DNA from: Prevotella sp. | GTDB lineage: Bacteria > Bacteroidota > Bacteroidia > Bacteroidales > Muribaculaceae | Direction of reading: 5' to 3' | Length of the DNA: 64,000 nucleotides | Assembly (NCBI GenBank): GCA_023666665.1 | Contig: JAMPBN010000001.1 | Span: 185,346-249,345 of the forward strand | Shown here: positions 35,335 to 44,416 of the stretch, one piece after another | Numbering within the stretch: position 1 is the first letter of the stretch | Layout: each line of letters starts with the position of its first letter | Translations under genes and position numbers: made by a program | The notes under the pieces: generated by a model | The model's database searches: none | The model's input: only the letters and a program-made list of their open reading frames with translations | What the model was told of the DNA's origin: nothing

Positions 35335-36142
35335 AATTCAGAGGATTAATTGATTCAACTCTAATACTTAAATGATTATTTAAAATTCCTGCGGCCTTCG
35401 ACGTGTCAAAATCTTGCTGCACTAAAAACACCGACGCATTTTGTTGCTCTATGTTGTCAAGTATCACACGAGTATCGGGAACGCTGTGTTCTTTTCCTTC
35501 AACGCCAACCGAAATCTGATTCAAGCCATAATCTCGTGCAAAATAACTCAGCGAGGGATGCCACACGGCAAACGACCTGCCTTCAAGAGGCTCGAGCAAT
35601 GTTCGACAAATACTGTCGACGGAATCTATTGTATGAATCAGCTTTGAGAAATTAATATTGTAATAATCAGCATTTTTACTATCTAAGCGGGCAACTACCC
35701 TTAACATATTTCGGGCAATAATGCGTGCGTTGGTCGTTGAATTCCATACATGAGGATCAATGCCGTGACCGTGTCCGGGGTCATCAGTAATCAGATCAAT
35801 GGAATCCGAAAGATTAACTATGGGGAGTTCCGGAAAATTCCTTTCAAGTCGGTCAATCAAAGCGGATTCAAACCCCAAGTTACCCATTTGCATATAGATG
35901 TCACTTTGCTCGAGATCTGCTAAATGCGAAAACGATGGTTCATAGCTTTCGGGGTTTCCTCCTCGTGCCATCAGAGTCCGCACTTCCATTTTTTCGCCAA
36001 CAATGCGCTCCAACAACCACCGTTGCGGCTCGATGCTTACCGTTATAATCGGCTTTTTGTCTGAAACGGAATTATTTTTGCAGCCGCAGACACCTAGTGC
36101 TACGGCTGCAAAAATAGATATTGAAATGATTTTAATCTTCAA
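35282..36142 (-). CDS. znuA: Metal-binding lipoprotein of an ABC importer, ZnuA/TroA-like
   Basis: I prefer the TTG at 36142 (286 residues), which gives a compact lipoprotein signal (KIKIISISIFAAVALGVCGC). The ATG at 36190 would add 16 residues inside the upstream gene. Cluster A-I features include a short GHGHGIDPHVW His motif, WHPSLSYFARDYGL and a late Asp (QQDFDTSKA). The usual first His ligand (DPH-YEP) is replaced by NPESYEP. It likely binds Zn2+ or Mn2+ and delivers it to an inner-membrane permease encoded elsewhere. Confidence 0.83.
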   Translation of the reverse strand: MKIKIISISIFAAVALGVCGCKNNSVSDKKPIITVSIEPQRWLLERIVGEKMEVRTLMARGGNPESYEPSFSHLADLEQSDIYMQMGNLGFESALIDRLERNFPELPIVNLSDSIDLITDDPGHGHGIDPHVWNSTTNARIIARNMLRVVARLDSKNADYYNINFSKLIHTIDSVDSICRTLLEPLEGRSFAVWHPSLSYFARDYGLNQISVGVEGKEHSVPDTRVILDNIEQQNASVFLVQQDFDTSKAAGILNNHLSIRVESINPLNYDWDSELVRTAEAIARR

Positions 36143-38003
36143 ATTCAATAAGGTTTGCTTCAAGGCCAACAACCTGGCCGGGTTCCACAAATACGCGTTT
36201 AACGGTTGCGTCGTGTTCTGCCTCTACTTCATTTTCCATTTTCATGGCTTCGTAAACAAGCAGAATATCGCCGGTTTTCACTTTATCGCCGGGCTTGACG
36301 TTGACGCTGATGATTGTGCCGCCCATAGGCGCTTGAAGCACTTCGCCGGTAATCGGGTCTTCTTCAATCTCAGGCTCGGAAGCAGCGGCAGCGGCGGCGG
36401 CAGCTTCTGCGGCAGCCTGTTGGGCAACTGCATATTCATCAGCACGACGTTTCTTCAAGAACCCGGTGGCAACTGCGGGCAGCAGTTCAAGCAGCAGCTC
36501 CTGTTCCTTGTTCTGCGCGAGCTTTACGCCGTCATATTCCGGCAGTTCAGGATTTTCGGGAGTCTTGTATTTTGATGTGTCGTAAGCAACCTCTTCGGGA
36601 GAGCCGGTGATTTTCTCGCGGAAGGCCGGGTCAATAGGCACGGGAGTATGTCCATATTCGCCTTTAACCAGCGAGGTGAACTGCATAGAGGGAGTTGAAT
36701 AATCCGGTTTGCCTTTCTTACGGTCAAGAGCAAGGCTCACGGCTTGTGAACCCACAATCTGTGAGGTCGGTGTTACCAACGGAATCAGGCCTGCATCGCG
36801 GCGCACCTTGGGTATCAGGCGCATAGCGTCATCAAGCAGGTCATCAGCTTTAAGCTGCTTGAGCTGGGCAACCATGTTGGAATACATACCGCCGGGAACT
36901 TCAGCCGTACGCACCAGCTCATTTGGCTTCGGGAAACCGAAATATTCCTCAATCTGATGGCAGTAGTTGAGCAGTTGAGCTTCATTGCCAACTTCGGCTG
37001 CGGCAATTGCTTTGTCGAAGAGAGCATCAATCTCGGCAGGCATAGCATTTTCTGCCAGCGGGTCAAAGTCGTGAGGGAATTGGTCTTTATGCAAGTCGTA
37101 GGCGGCAAGGTTACGGCGAACATCAACGAGCTTTTCGCGAATCTTGCCAACTGCTTCCATATTCACTTCAACTTCAACTCCCATCTTTTTGCAGAACACG
37201 TAGATGAGTTCAAGGGCAGGAGCAGCTGAACCTCCTCCGAAGTACCAAATATTGGTGTCGAGAATATCCACACCGTTGAGTATTGCCATTACTGCCGAAG
37301 CAAGTCCGTAGCCGGGAGTACAGTGGGTGTGGAAGTCAACCGGAACACTTACGTTGGCCTTGAGGGCAGAGATGATAGATGCCGCCTTGGTTGGGTTGAC
37401 CAGTCCGGCCATATCTTTGAGCGTGATAATTTTTGCACCGAGAGCTTCCATCTGTTTTGCTTTGTCAACGAAGTATTCATCGGTGAAAATCTTTTTAGGC
37501 TTGGAACCAAACAGTTTGGCAAAGAAGTTCTTTTCTTTGTCGTCTTTGGGGTCAACAGTATAACATACTGCGCCGTCAGGAATACCGCCCAGCTCATTAA
37601 TCATCTTAATGGAGTCCTTGACGTTATCAATATCATTGAGTGCGTCAAAGATGCGCATAATGTTCAGACCGTTGGCAATAGCTTCTTTGTAGAAACCTTC
37701 AAGCACACTATTGGGATACGGTACATATCCAAACAGGTTGCGACCTCGGCTAAGAGCGGAAAGCAACGATTTGCCTTTCATTGCTTTGGAGATTATGCGC
37801 AGACGATCCCAGGGGCTTTCATCAAGATAGCGCATCACGGAGTCGGGCACTGCCCCACCCCACACTTCCATAATGTAGAATCCGGCATCCTCATATAGAG
37901 GGAGAAGTTTGTCAATTTCACTTTGCGGCATACGGGTGGCAAAGAGTGACTGCTGTCCGTCGCGCAAAGTCAAGTCTCTGATTTTCAGTTTTTGAGTTTT
38001 CAT
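36132..38003 (-). CDS. oadA: Biotin-dependent carboxyltransferase subunit (oxaloacetate decarboxylase alpha / pyruvate carboxylase B type)
   Basis: 623 residues. The TIM-barrel carboxyltransferase domain starts IRDLTLRDGQQSLFATRM, with the KDMAGL lysine block and the VDFHTHCTPG metal-binding His pair, then the conserved PGGMYSNM region. An Ala-rich flexible linker (AAAEAAAAAAAASEPE) joins a biotinyl domain with Lys588 in YEAMKMEN. Whether it acts as a sodium-pump oxaloacetate decarboxylase alpha subunit or as a carboxylase half depends on partners not in the window. Confidence 0.92.
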   Translation of the reverse strand: MKTQKLKIRDLTLRDGQQSLFATRMPQSEIDKLLPLYEDAGFYIMEVWGGAVPDSVMRYLDESPWDRLRIISKAMKGKSLLSALSRGRNLFGYVPYPNSVLEGFYKEAIANGLNIMRIFDALNDIDNVKDSIKMINELGGIPDGAVCYTVDPKDDKEKNFFAKLFGSKPKKIFTDEYFVDKAKQMEALGAKIITLKDMAGLVNPTKAASIISALKANVSVPVDFHTHCTPGYGLASAVMAILNGVDILDTNIWYFGGGSAAPALELIYVFCKKMGVEVEVNMEAVGKIREKLVDVRRNLAAYDLHKDQFPHDFDPLAENAMPAEIDALFDKAIAAAEVGNEAQLLNYCHQIEEYFGFPKPNELVRTAEVPGGMYSNMVAQLKQLKADDLLDDAMRLIPKVRRDAGLIPLVTPTSQIVGSQAVSLALDRKKGKPDYSTPSMQFTSLVKGEYGHTPVPIDPAFREKITGSPEEVAYDTSKYKTPENPELPEYDGVKLAQNKEQELLLELLPAVATGFLKKRRADEYAVAQQAAAEAAAAAAAASEPEIEEDPITGEVLQAPMGGTIISVNVKPGDKVKTGDILLVYEAMKMENEVEAEHDATVKRVFVEPGQVVGLEANLIEFED

Positions 38004-38022
38004 TATATTTTAATGAATTGGT

Positions 38023-39267
38023 TTAATCGTCTAAGGAGTGTATAATCAGACCGCTACGGAGTTTAGGCTCAAACCAGGTGGTTTTGGGCGGCATAATATT
38101 GCCGGTGTCGGCAATGTCCATCAGCTGCTTCATTGAAACGGGATAGAGGGCCAACGCTGCAGCCATTTCGCCGGAGTCAACGCGTCGTTTTAGTTCTTCA
38201 AGCCCGCGGATTCCGCCAACGAAATCAATGCGCTTTGAAGTGCGTAAATCGCCGATATTCAATATGTCTTGGAGAATCAGGTTGGATGAGATTGTAACGT
38301 CGAGAACTCCGATGGGGTCGTTGTTGTCATACGTTCCGGGGCGAGCGGTCAGTGAGTACCAGTGTCCTTCAAGATATAACGAAAAATTATGCAGCGCAAC
38401 CGGGTGATAGGTTTCGGTGCCTTTATCTTCAACAATGAAGTTGAACTCAAGCTTTTCAAGGAACTCCGCAGGTGACAGGCCGTTTAGATCTTTAACCAAA
38501 CGGTTATAGTCAATAATATTAAGATGGCTTGCCGGGAACGCTACGGCGAGGAAGTAGTTATATTCCTCGTTGCCGGTGTGGTGCGGGTTGGCGAGAGCTT
38601 TTTCGTGACCGACACGTGCGGCTGCAGCTGAACGGTGATGACCGTCGGCAATATACATTTCGGGCATCTTGGCAAATTCCTCCGTTATGGTAGCAATCTG
38701 TTTTGGGTCGCGTACAACCCAAAAATGATGGCCGAAACCGTCGGGCGTTACGAAGTCATATTCAGGAGTTCCCGCAGTTACGTCTTTTATAATCTGCTCA
38801 AGCACGGCATCGTCGTGGAATGCCAGAAAGACAGGCTCGATATTGGCGTTGTTGATGCGCACGTGAACCATTCGGTCGTCTTCTTTGTCCTTGCGGGTCA
38901 ATTCGTGTTTTTTAATGCGCGACGACATATAGTCATCCACATTGGCTCCGAGGACAATGCCGTATTGCGTACGGCCATTCATTGTTTGAGCGTAGATATA
39001 GTAATACTCCTGAGGGTCCTGAACTAACCAGCCATTTTCCTTGAACTTATTGAAGTTTTCCACGGCCTTATCGTAAACTTTCGGATCGTGTTCGTCGGTG
39101 CCTGCCGGAAAGTCAATTTCAGGCTTTATGATATGATAAAGAGACTTGGGGTTTCCTTTGGCCTCCTCGCGGGCTTCTTCAGAGTTAAGAACGTCGTAGG
39201 GACGAGATGCGACCTCGGTCACCAGCTCTCGCGGGGGACGGATGCCTCTAAATGGTTTTACTTTCAT
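38023..39267 (-). CDS. DUF1015 family protein
   Basis: 414 residues. Full-length DUF1015 signature: KPFRGIRPP, ASRPYDVLNSEEAR, YYIYAQTMNGRTQYGIVLGANVDDY, the central ADGHHRSAAAARV and FVGGIRGLEELKRRVDSGEMAAALALYPVS. Cytosolic. The molecular function is unestablished; HHR suggests a phosphate or metal-dependent catalytic centre. It sits between purA and the biotin protein. Confidence 0.9.
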   Translation of the reverse strand: MKVKPFRGIRPPRELVTEVASRPYDVLNSEEAREEAKGNPKSLYHIIKPEIDFPAGTDEHDPKVYDKAVENFNKFKENGWLVQDPQEYYYIYAQTMNGRTQYGIVLGANVDDYMSSRIKKHELTRKDKEDDRMVHVRINNANIEPVFLAFHDDAVLEQIIKDVTAGTPEYDFVTPDGFGHHFWVVRDPKQIATITEEFAKMPEMYIADGHHRSAAAARVGHEKALANPHHTGNEEYNYFLAVAFPASHLNIIDYNRLVKDLNGLSPAEFLEKLEFNFIVEDKGTETYHPVALHNFSLYLEGHWYSLTARPGTYDNNDPIGVLDVTISSNLILQDILNIGDLRTSKRIDFVGGIRGLEELKRRVDSGEMAAALALYPVSMKQLMDIADTGNIMPPKTTWFEPKLRSGLIIHSLDD

Positions 39268-39318
39268 GGGTATTGAATCTGGATTTTGGTTATTACAAAT
39301 AATTAACGCTCTTTGGTC

Positions 39319-40602
39319 TTAAAAGTTTGAGCGAACTATTGTTTGGCTTCGGTCGGGTCCCACGCTCAAAATGGTAACCGGAACTCCAAGCTGCTTTTCA
39401 ATAAACTCGATATATGACTTGAACGCTTTGGGCAGATTCGCTTCATTGGTTATGCCGGGTAGAGGAGTTTTCCAACCGGGCATATCATTATAGACAGGCT
39501 CTATTTCTACCTTATCCAAGTCAAACGGCAGTTGCTCAACGGTTTCGCCGTTGATTTTGTATGCCGTGCAAACGCGAATGGTGTCGAAATCATCAAGCAC
39601 GTCGCTTTTCATCATAATCAAATCCGTAACGCCATTAATCATCACGGCATATTTCAGAGCAACAAGGTCAATCCATCCGCAGCGGCGCTCACGTCCGGTC
39701 ACGGCACCATACTCGTGGCCGATTGCTCGGATTTTCTTTCCGGTTTCGTCGAAAAGTTCCGTTGGGAACGGTCCTGAGCCAACTCGTGTGCAGTAAGCTT
39801 TAAAAATGCCGAACACACGTCCGATTTTATTTGGAGCAACACCCAAACCTGTGCAAGCGCCGGCGGTCACTGTGTTGCTTGACGTAACAAAGGGATAAGA
39901 GCCGAAATCCACGTCGAGCATTGTGCCTTGGGCACCCTCGCAGAGAATCTTTTTGTCGTGATTCAACGCTTCGTTGATAACGTATTCCGAATCAATCAGG
40001 TCATATCCCTTGATGTAATCAATGGATTCAAACCATTTTTGCTCCATTTCATTGAGAGCGGGATGCTCCGTAACGCCCAATCCGGCCATCATTTGCAGGT
40101 GGCGGTCTTTGGCAGCTGCATATCGAACGTGAAAGTCAGCTTGAAGGGAATCGCCAAGACGCAGACCGTTGCGCGAGGTTTTGTCGGTATAAGTCGGGCC
40201 TATTCCTTTGCCTGTTGTGCCGATTTTGGCCGAACCTTTAGCAGCCTCATTTGCTGCGTCGAGCAAACGATGAGTTGGCAAAATCAAATGTGCTTTTTTT
40301 GAAATTTTCAAGACTTTCTTCAAGTCCACTCCGCTTTGGCACAAAGCCTCGGCTTCTTCGCGGAACAAAACAGGGTCAAGAACCACGCCGTTACCGATAA
40401 CGTTAATCTGGCCGTGTTGAAACACCCCCGAGGGGATGGAGCGCAATACGTATTTCTTACCATCAAACTCAAGAGTGTGGCCGGCATTTGGTCCTCCCTG
40501 AAAACGAGCTACCATATCATATCGCGGGGTCAGGACATCTACTACCTTGCCTTTACCCTCATCGCCCCACTGGAGGCCTAAAAGCACATCGACTTTTGTC
40601 AT
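39319..40602 (-). CDS. purA: Adenylosuccinate synthetase
   Basis: 427 residues. It joins IMP and aspartate with GTP in AMP synthesis. Signature GLQWGDEGKGKVVD near residue 10, GPTYTDKTSRNGLRLGD, EGAQGTMLDVDFGSYPFVTSSN and GRERRCGWIDLVALKYA are all present. It begins 8 bp after the Fur-family gene, so the two share a transcript. Confidence 0.98.
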   Translation of the reverse strand: MTKVDVLLGLQWGDEGKGKVVDVLTPRYDMVARFQGGPNAGHTLEFDGKKYVLRSIPSGVFQHGQINVIGNGVVLDPVLFREEAEALCQSGVDLKKVLKISKKAHLILPTHRLLDAANEAAKGSAKIGTTGKGIGPTYTDKTSRNGLRLGDSLQADFHVRYAAAKDRHLQMMAGLGVTEHPALNEMEQKWFESIDYIKGYDLIDSEYVINEALNHDKKILCEGAQGTMLDVDFGSYPFVTSSNTVTAGACTGLGVAPNKIGRVFGIFKAYCTRVGSGPFPTELFDETGKKIRAIGHEYGAVTGRERRCGWIDLVALKYAVMINGVTDLIMMKSDVLDDFDTIRVCTAYKINGETVEQLPFDLDKVEIEPVYNDMPGWKTPLPGITNEANLPKAFKSYIEFIEKQLGVPVTILSVGPDRSQTIVRSNF

Positions 40603-40610
40603 TTTTCTAT

Positions 40611-41093
40611 TTAGTTAAAGATTTTGTTTTTAGAATTTCTGCGACAGCGCGAACACAAACCGTTAATGTAAATGACGGCACTGTCTGTCTTAGGGAGAAA
40701 GCCACGCATATTTATATCAATGAGCCAATGCTCCAATGTCGGTGCGTCTGATTTGTGCACCTTACCGCACTGGCTGCACACCATATACAACCGGGGCTTT
40801 GAAACGGCTCCGGGACGTATGCTTTCATACTGAACCACTTTGTCGTGAACGATTTTGCGCATAAAGCCGGCATCAACTATCATAGGCAACGTGTTAAACA
40901 ACGTTGCGCGACAAACGTTTATGCCTTCGTTATTACGACATCGCTGCAGAAGCTGCTCTGCGGTAAAGGGTTTGCGCTGCTCCATGGCTATGTCGAGAAT
41001 GTGAAGACGCTCGGGCGTGCAGCGCTTACCGCTGCGTCCGAGAAACTCCGAAAAGGCAAACCTTGCGCGTGCCTTTGCTTGCATTCTTTCCAT
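40611..41093 (-). CDS. Fur-family transcriptional regulator, divergent metal site
   Basis: 160 residues. Winged-helix DNA-binding part at about 18-90 (CTPERLHILD, FTAEQLLQRC, VCRATLFNTLPMIVDAGF). Two structural zinc pairs, CSQC (106-109) and CSRC (147-150), are kept. The His-rich regulatory motif normally placed just before the first CxxC (HHxH) is missing; the segment reads VSKPRLYMVCSQC. The metal sensed, if any, may differ from Fur, Zur or PerR. It heads a run that ends with ZnuA/ZnuC-like genes. Confidence 0.86.
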   Translation of the reverse strand: MERMQAKARARFAFSEFLGRSGKRCTPERLHILDIAMEQRKPFTAEQLLQRCRNNEGINVCRATLFNTLPMIVDAGFMRKIVHDKVVQYESIRPGAVSKPRLYMVCSQCGKVHKSDAPTLEHWLIDINMRGFLPKTDSAVIYINGLCSRCRRNSKNKIFN

Positions 41094-41100
41094 ATCACCG

Positions 41101-41132
41101 CAAAGTTAACCATTTATATAAAGCTATGCAAA
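41101..41132 (-). promoter_or_regulatory. Promoter of the Fur-family gene and purA
   Basis: On the minus strand TTTG (41129-41132), 20 bp, TAACTTTG (41101-41108), ending 7 bp before the ATG, so the leader is at most a few bases. Confidence 0.78.
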
Positions 41133-41233
41133 TTTCCGCCGTCTTTTTTCGGGTTTTAAACCTTTTTTATCTGCCGGGTGTTGAATTATCAAAGCTTGTA
41201 TAACACTAAAATCCATTTTTAATTCTTTATACT

Positions 41234-42568
41234 ATGAACACTGCCCCTCTACAAGGAATCAAAGTTGTGGACCTGACTGAAGTTCAGTCCGGCCCATCGT
41301 GTACTCAAATGCTCGCTTGGCTTGGTGCCGAAGTTATTAAAATTGAACGCCCCGGAGTAGGTGATGCAACCCGTAAGGAACTGCAGTTTGATCCCGACTG
41401 CCCTTCTTACTATTTCCTTCAGCTCAATTCAGACAAGAAGTCGCTGAGCTTGAACGCCAAAACGGCTGACGGTAAGGAGATTCTTACCAAACTGATTAAA
41501 GATGCCGACATCTTCGTTGAGAACCTGCATCCCGGAGCTACCGACAAGCTCGGATTCAGCTGGGAAGCAGTTCACGCTCTGAATCCCCGTTGCATCTACG
41601 GCACCATCAAGGGCTTCCCTATCTCGTCTAAATACAAAGACCTGAAAGCTTACGAACCCGTGGCACAGGTAACCGCCCTTGCAGCATCAACAACCGGCTG
41701 GTATGAAGGTCAATACAATATGCCCACGCAGAGCGGTGCCGCACTTGGTGACTCCAACACCGGCATGCACCTGCTGATTGGTCTACTCGCCGCACTGCAG
41801 CTGCGCGAACGCACCGGAGAAGGCTCATACGTTTATCAGTCAATGCACAATGCCTGCTTGAACCTCTGCCGTATCAAGACCCGCGACCAGCTCACTCTCG
41901 ACAAGATTGGCTACCTCACCCAATTTATGCAGTACCCCAACGGCAAGTTTGGTGATTGCGTGCCTCGTTCAGGCAATACCGAAGGTTCCGGCGTGCTTGG
42001 CTGGACATACAAATGCAAACCCTCCGGCCCGATGGATACCGAACAAGATGCCAACAACTACGTTTATGTAATTCTGCAACGTCCTTATAAGGAATTTGCA
42101 CTCGCTTGCCAGGCTATGGGATTTGAAGATTGGCTCACCAATCCCGATTTCAACACGGCCGATGCACGCGACCGCCACAAAGATCAGGTAATTGCCCGAA
42201 TCCAGCAATGGGTTGCCGACAAGACCAAATATGAAGTCACCGAAATATTGGGCAAGGCAGGTGTACCCGTTGGTCCCATACTCTCTACCAAGGAAGTTAT
42301 GACCGATGAGACTCTCTACGACGGCAACACTCTTGTCAAGATTAATCAAGGCGGCAAAGTCGGCGAATTTGTAACAGTGGGATGCCCGTTCACCATCAGC
42401 GGCTACCAGCCTACTTATGGTCCGTGTCCTACTTTGGGCGGAAATACCGAAGAAATTCTTACCTCGCTGGGCTATACTGCCGAACAGCAAGCTGCCATGA
42501 AGGCAAACGGCACTACCGCTCCCGTAGCCGCAGCTCCCGCACCGAAACCCGAACCCGCCCACGCTTAA
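41234..42568 (+). CDS. frc: Formyl-CoA:oxalate CoA-transferase
   Basis: 444 residues, class III CoA-transferase that swaps CoA from formyl-CoA to oxalate. The catalytic Asp173 lies in SGAALGDSNTGMH, equivalent to Asp169 of the Oxalobacter enzyme. AYEPVAQ, VNRI-type RIKTRDQ and GVPVGPILS also match. The flexible glycine loop of known Frc proteins (GGGGQ) is replaced here by TEGSGV at 249-254. The protein ends in an Ala/Pro tail (AAPAPKPEPAHA) absent from typical homologues. First gene of the oxalate operon; no TAnnTTTG box was found upstream. Confidence 0.93.
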   Translation: MNTAPLQGIKVVDLTEVQSGPSCTQMLAWLGAEVIKIERPGVGDATRKELQFDPDCPSYYFLQLNSDKKSLSLNAKTADGKEILTKLIKDADIFVENLHPGATDKLGFSWEAVHALNPRCIYGTIKGFPISSKYKDLKAYEPVAQVTALAASTTGWYEGQYNMPTQSGAALGDSNTGMHLLIGLLAALQLRERTGEGSYVYQSMHNACLNLCRIKTRDQLTLDKIGYLTQFMQYPNGKFGDCVPRSGNTEGSGVLGWTYKCKPSGPMDTEQDANNYVYVILQRPYKEFALACQAMGFEDWLTNPDFNTADARDRHKDQVIARIQQWVADKTKYEVTEILGKAGVPVGPILSTKEVMTDETLYDGNTLVKINQGGKVGEFVTVGCPFTISGYQPTYGPCPTLGGNTEEILTSLGYTAEQQAAMKANGTTAPVAAAPAPKPEPAHA

Positions 42569-42580
42569 TAGTTATCAACC

Positions 42581-42621
42581 TTAAGGACCTTAAAGACCTT
42601 AATCGACTTTAAGGTCCTTAT
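42581..42621 (+). repeat. Frc-oxc intergenic hairpin with three 9-base direct repeats
   Basis: A 14-bp perfect stem pairs 42582-42595 with 42607-42620 around an 11-base loop. The left arm and loop also read as three tandem 9-base units beginning CCTTAA (from about 42579). There is no proper T-run after it, so mRNA processing, stability or attenuation between frc and oxc seems likelier than full termination. Confidence 0.7.
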
Positions 42622-42643
42622 TAAAATTTACATTCAGAATATT

Positions 42644-44398
42644 ATGGCAAACACCACCCCTACCCCAACCCCGACTCCCTCGGCTCCTTCCGCTCCCCAC
42701 TATCCGGAGCAGGTTACGGGAATGTACATCCTTGCTAAATCGCTTAAAAACATCGGCATAGACACGATGTATGGCCTCGTTGGTATTCCCGTTACAGACT
42801 TTTCTTATCTTTGTCAGGAACAAGGCATCAAATTCGTTGGTTTCCGCTTTGAGCAGCAGGCCGGTATGGCTGCCGCCACCCACGGCTACCTCACAGGCAA
42901 ACCGGGCGTTCTGCTTACCGTAAGCTCGCTGGGCTTCCTTAACGGTTTGACTGCCACAATCAATGCTACCGTAAACTGCTACCCGATGATACAGATTTCC
43001 GGTTCCAGCGAACGTGAACCCATTGACCTTGACCAGGGTCCTTATGAAGGACTCGACCAGCTGAATGTAGCCAAGGGTCTTGTTAAGGCTGCTTATCGCG
43101 TAAACCGCCCGCAGGATATTCCTACGGCAGTTGCTCGCGCATATCGTGCCGCTATTTCCGGTCGTCCCGGCGGCGTATATCTTGACATCACTACTCCGTG
43201 TCTTGGTCAGATTGTCAACGCCGACGAAGCCGAGCAATGGTTCTTTACCCCGGTTGACCCCAAAGCCAAAACCTACGCCAATCCCGAATCAATTGACCGC
43301 GCCGTTGAACTGCTGAAGAGTGCAAAACGACCTGCAATCGTGTTAGGTAAAGGCGCTGCTTACATTCAGGCTGATGAAACCATCAAACAATTTGTTGAGA
43401 CAACTGGTATGCCGTTCTTCCCGATGTCGATGGCCAAGGGTTTGATGCCCGACACGCACCCGCAGAGTGCACTCGCCTGCCGCTCAACCATAATGGAGCA
43501 GGCCGACGTGGTGGTTTTGATTGGTGCACGTCTGAACTGGCTACTCTCTCGAGGCCACGGCAAATGGAATCCGGAAGGAAAATTCATTCAGTTTGATGTC
43601 GAAGCCTCCGAAATGGACTGCAACCGGCCCATCGCAGCTCCTGTGGTTGGCGACATAGAAACATCGCTGAAAGCCGTTCTCGCAAAACTTCAAGGTCAGA
43701 AGCTGAATATGGATTCCACTTGGATGACATCCTTAGCCGCAGAAACCAAAACCAAGAACGCCGCATTTGCACAGCGCCTCGAAGCTGCAGCAAACGCGCA
43801 ACCTATGACCCACTGGGCTGCGCTTAACACCCTGAAACCTCTTGTTGAAGCAAATCCCGACATCATTATCGTCAACGAGGGTGCCAACACTCTTGACGAT
43901 ACTCGCGACACTATCAATATGTCGTTGCCACGCCACCGCATTGATTGCGCCACTTGGGCAATTATGGGTATGGGTATCGGCTCTACAATCGGCGCTGCTG
44001 TAGCTACCGGCAAGAGCGTGGTAGCTATTATGGGCGACTCTGCATTTGGTTTCTCGGGAATGGATTTTTCCACCATCTGCCGCTTCAAACTCCCTGTCAC
44101 CGTAATTGTATTCAACAATGGCGGTATCTACAACGGCATTGGCGTCAACCTCGCCAAGAATGGCGACCCTGCGCCTACCACCCTTGATATTGATGCCCAC
44201 TACGAAAAAATCGGTGAAGCCTTTGGCGCGGCAGCATATTATGTCACTACTGCCGAAGAGCTTAAAGCCGCATTCAATGAGGCAGTAGCATCCAAGAAAC
44301 CGGCAATGATAAATATTCAGCTCGCGGCCGATTCCGGCAAGGAAAGCGGACACATCGGCTATCTGAATCCGGCTTCAATCCAGCATATAACCGTTTAA
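42644..44398 (+). CDS. oxc: Oxalyl-CoA decarboxylase
   Basis: 584 residues, ThDP enzyme that converts oxalyl-CoA to formyl-CoA and CO2. The catalytic Glu is in RFEQQAGMAA. SGSSEREPIDLDQGPYEGLDQLNVA keeps the Tyr-Glu pair of the Oxalobacter enzyme. The ThDP-Mg site is GDSAFGFSGMDF...FNNGGIYNG, and the C-terminal ESGHIG block closes the active site. An unusual Thr/Pro-rich N-terminal extension (TTPTPTPTPSAPSAPHYPE) precedes the fold. It follows frc after 75 bp and precedes the transporter by 18 bp. Confidence 0.96.
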   Translation: MANTTPTPTPTPSAPSAPHYPEQVTGMYILAKSLKNIGIDTMYGLVGIPVTDFSYLCQEQGIKFVGFRFEQQAGMAAATHGYLTGKPGVLLTVSSLGFLNGLTATINATVNCYPMIQISGSSEREPIDLDQGPYEGLDQLNVAKGLVKAAYRVNRPQDIPTAVARAYRAAISGRPGGVYLDITTPCLGQIVNADEAEQWFFTPVDPKAKTYANPESIDRAVELLKSAKRPAIVLGKGAAYIQADETIKQFVETTGMPFFPMSMAKGLMPDTHPQSALACRSTIMEQADVVVLIGARLNWLLSRGHGKWNPEGKFIQFDVEASEMDCNRPIAAPVVGDIETSLKAVLAKLQGQKLNMDSTWMTSLAAETKTKNAAFAQRLEAAANAQPMTHWAALNTLKPLVEANPDIIIVNEGANTLDDTRDTINMSLPRHRIDCATWAIMGMGIGSTIGAAVATGKSVVAIMGDSAFGFSGMDFSTICRFKLPVTVIVFNNGGIYNGIGVNLAKNGDPAPTTLDIDAHYEKIGEAFGAAAYYVTTAEELKAAFNEAVASKKPAMINIQLAADSGKESGHIGYLNPASIQHITV

Positions 44399-44416
44399 CG
44401 TAACTTTTCAACTATT

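Noticed and set aside
42579-42605. Three 9-base CCTTAA-type units as a CRISPR-like or satellite array
   Set aside because: Only three imperfect units with no spacers; they are explained by the hairpin arm and its loop.
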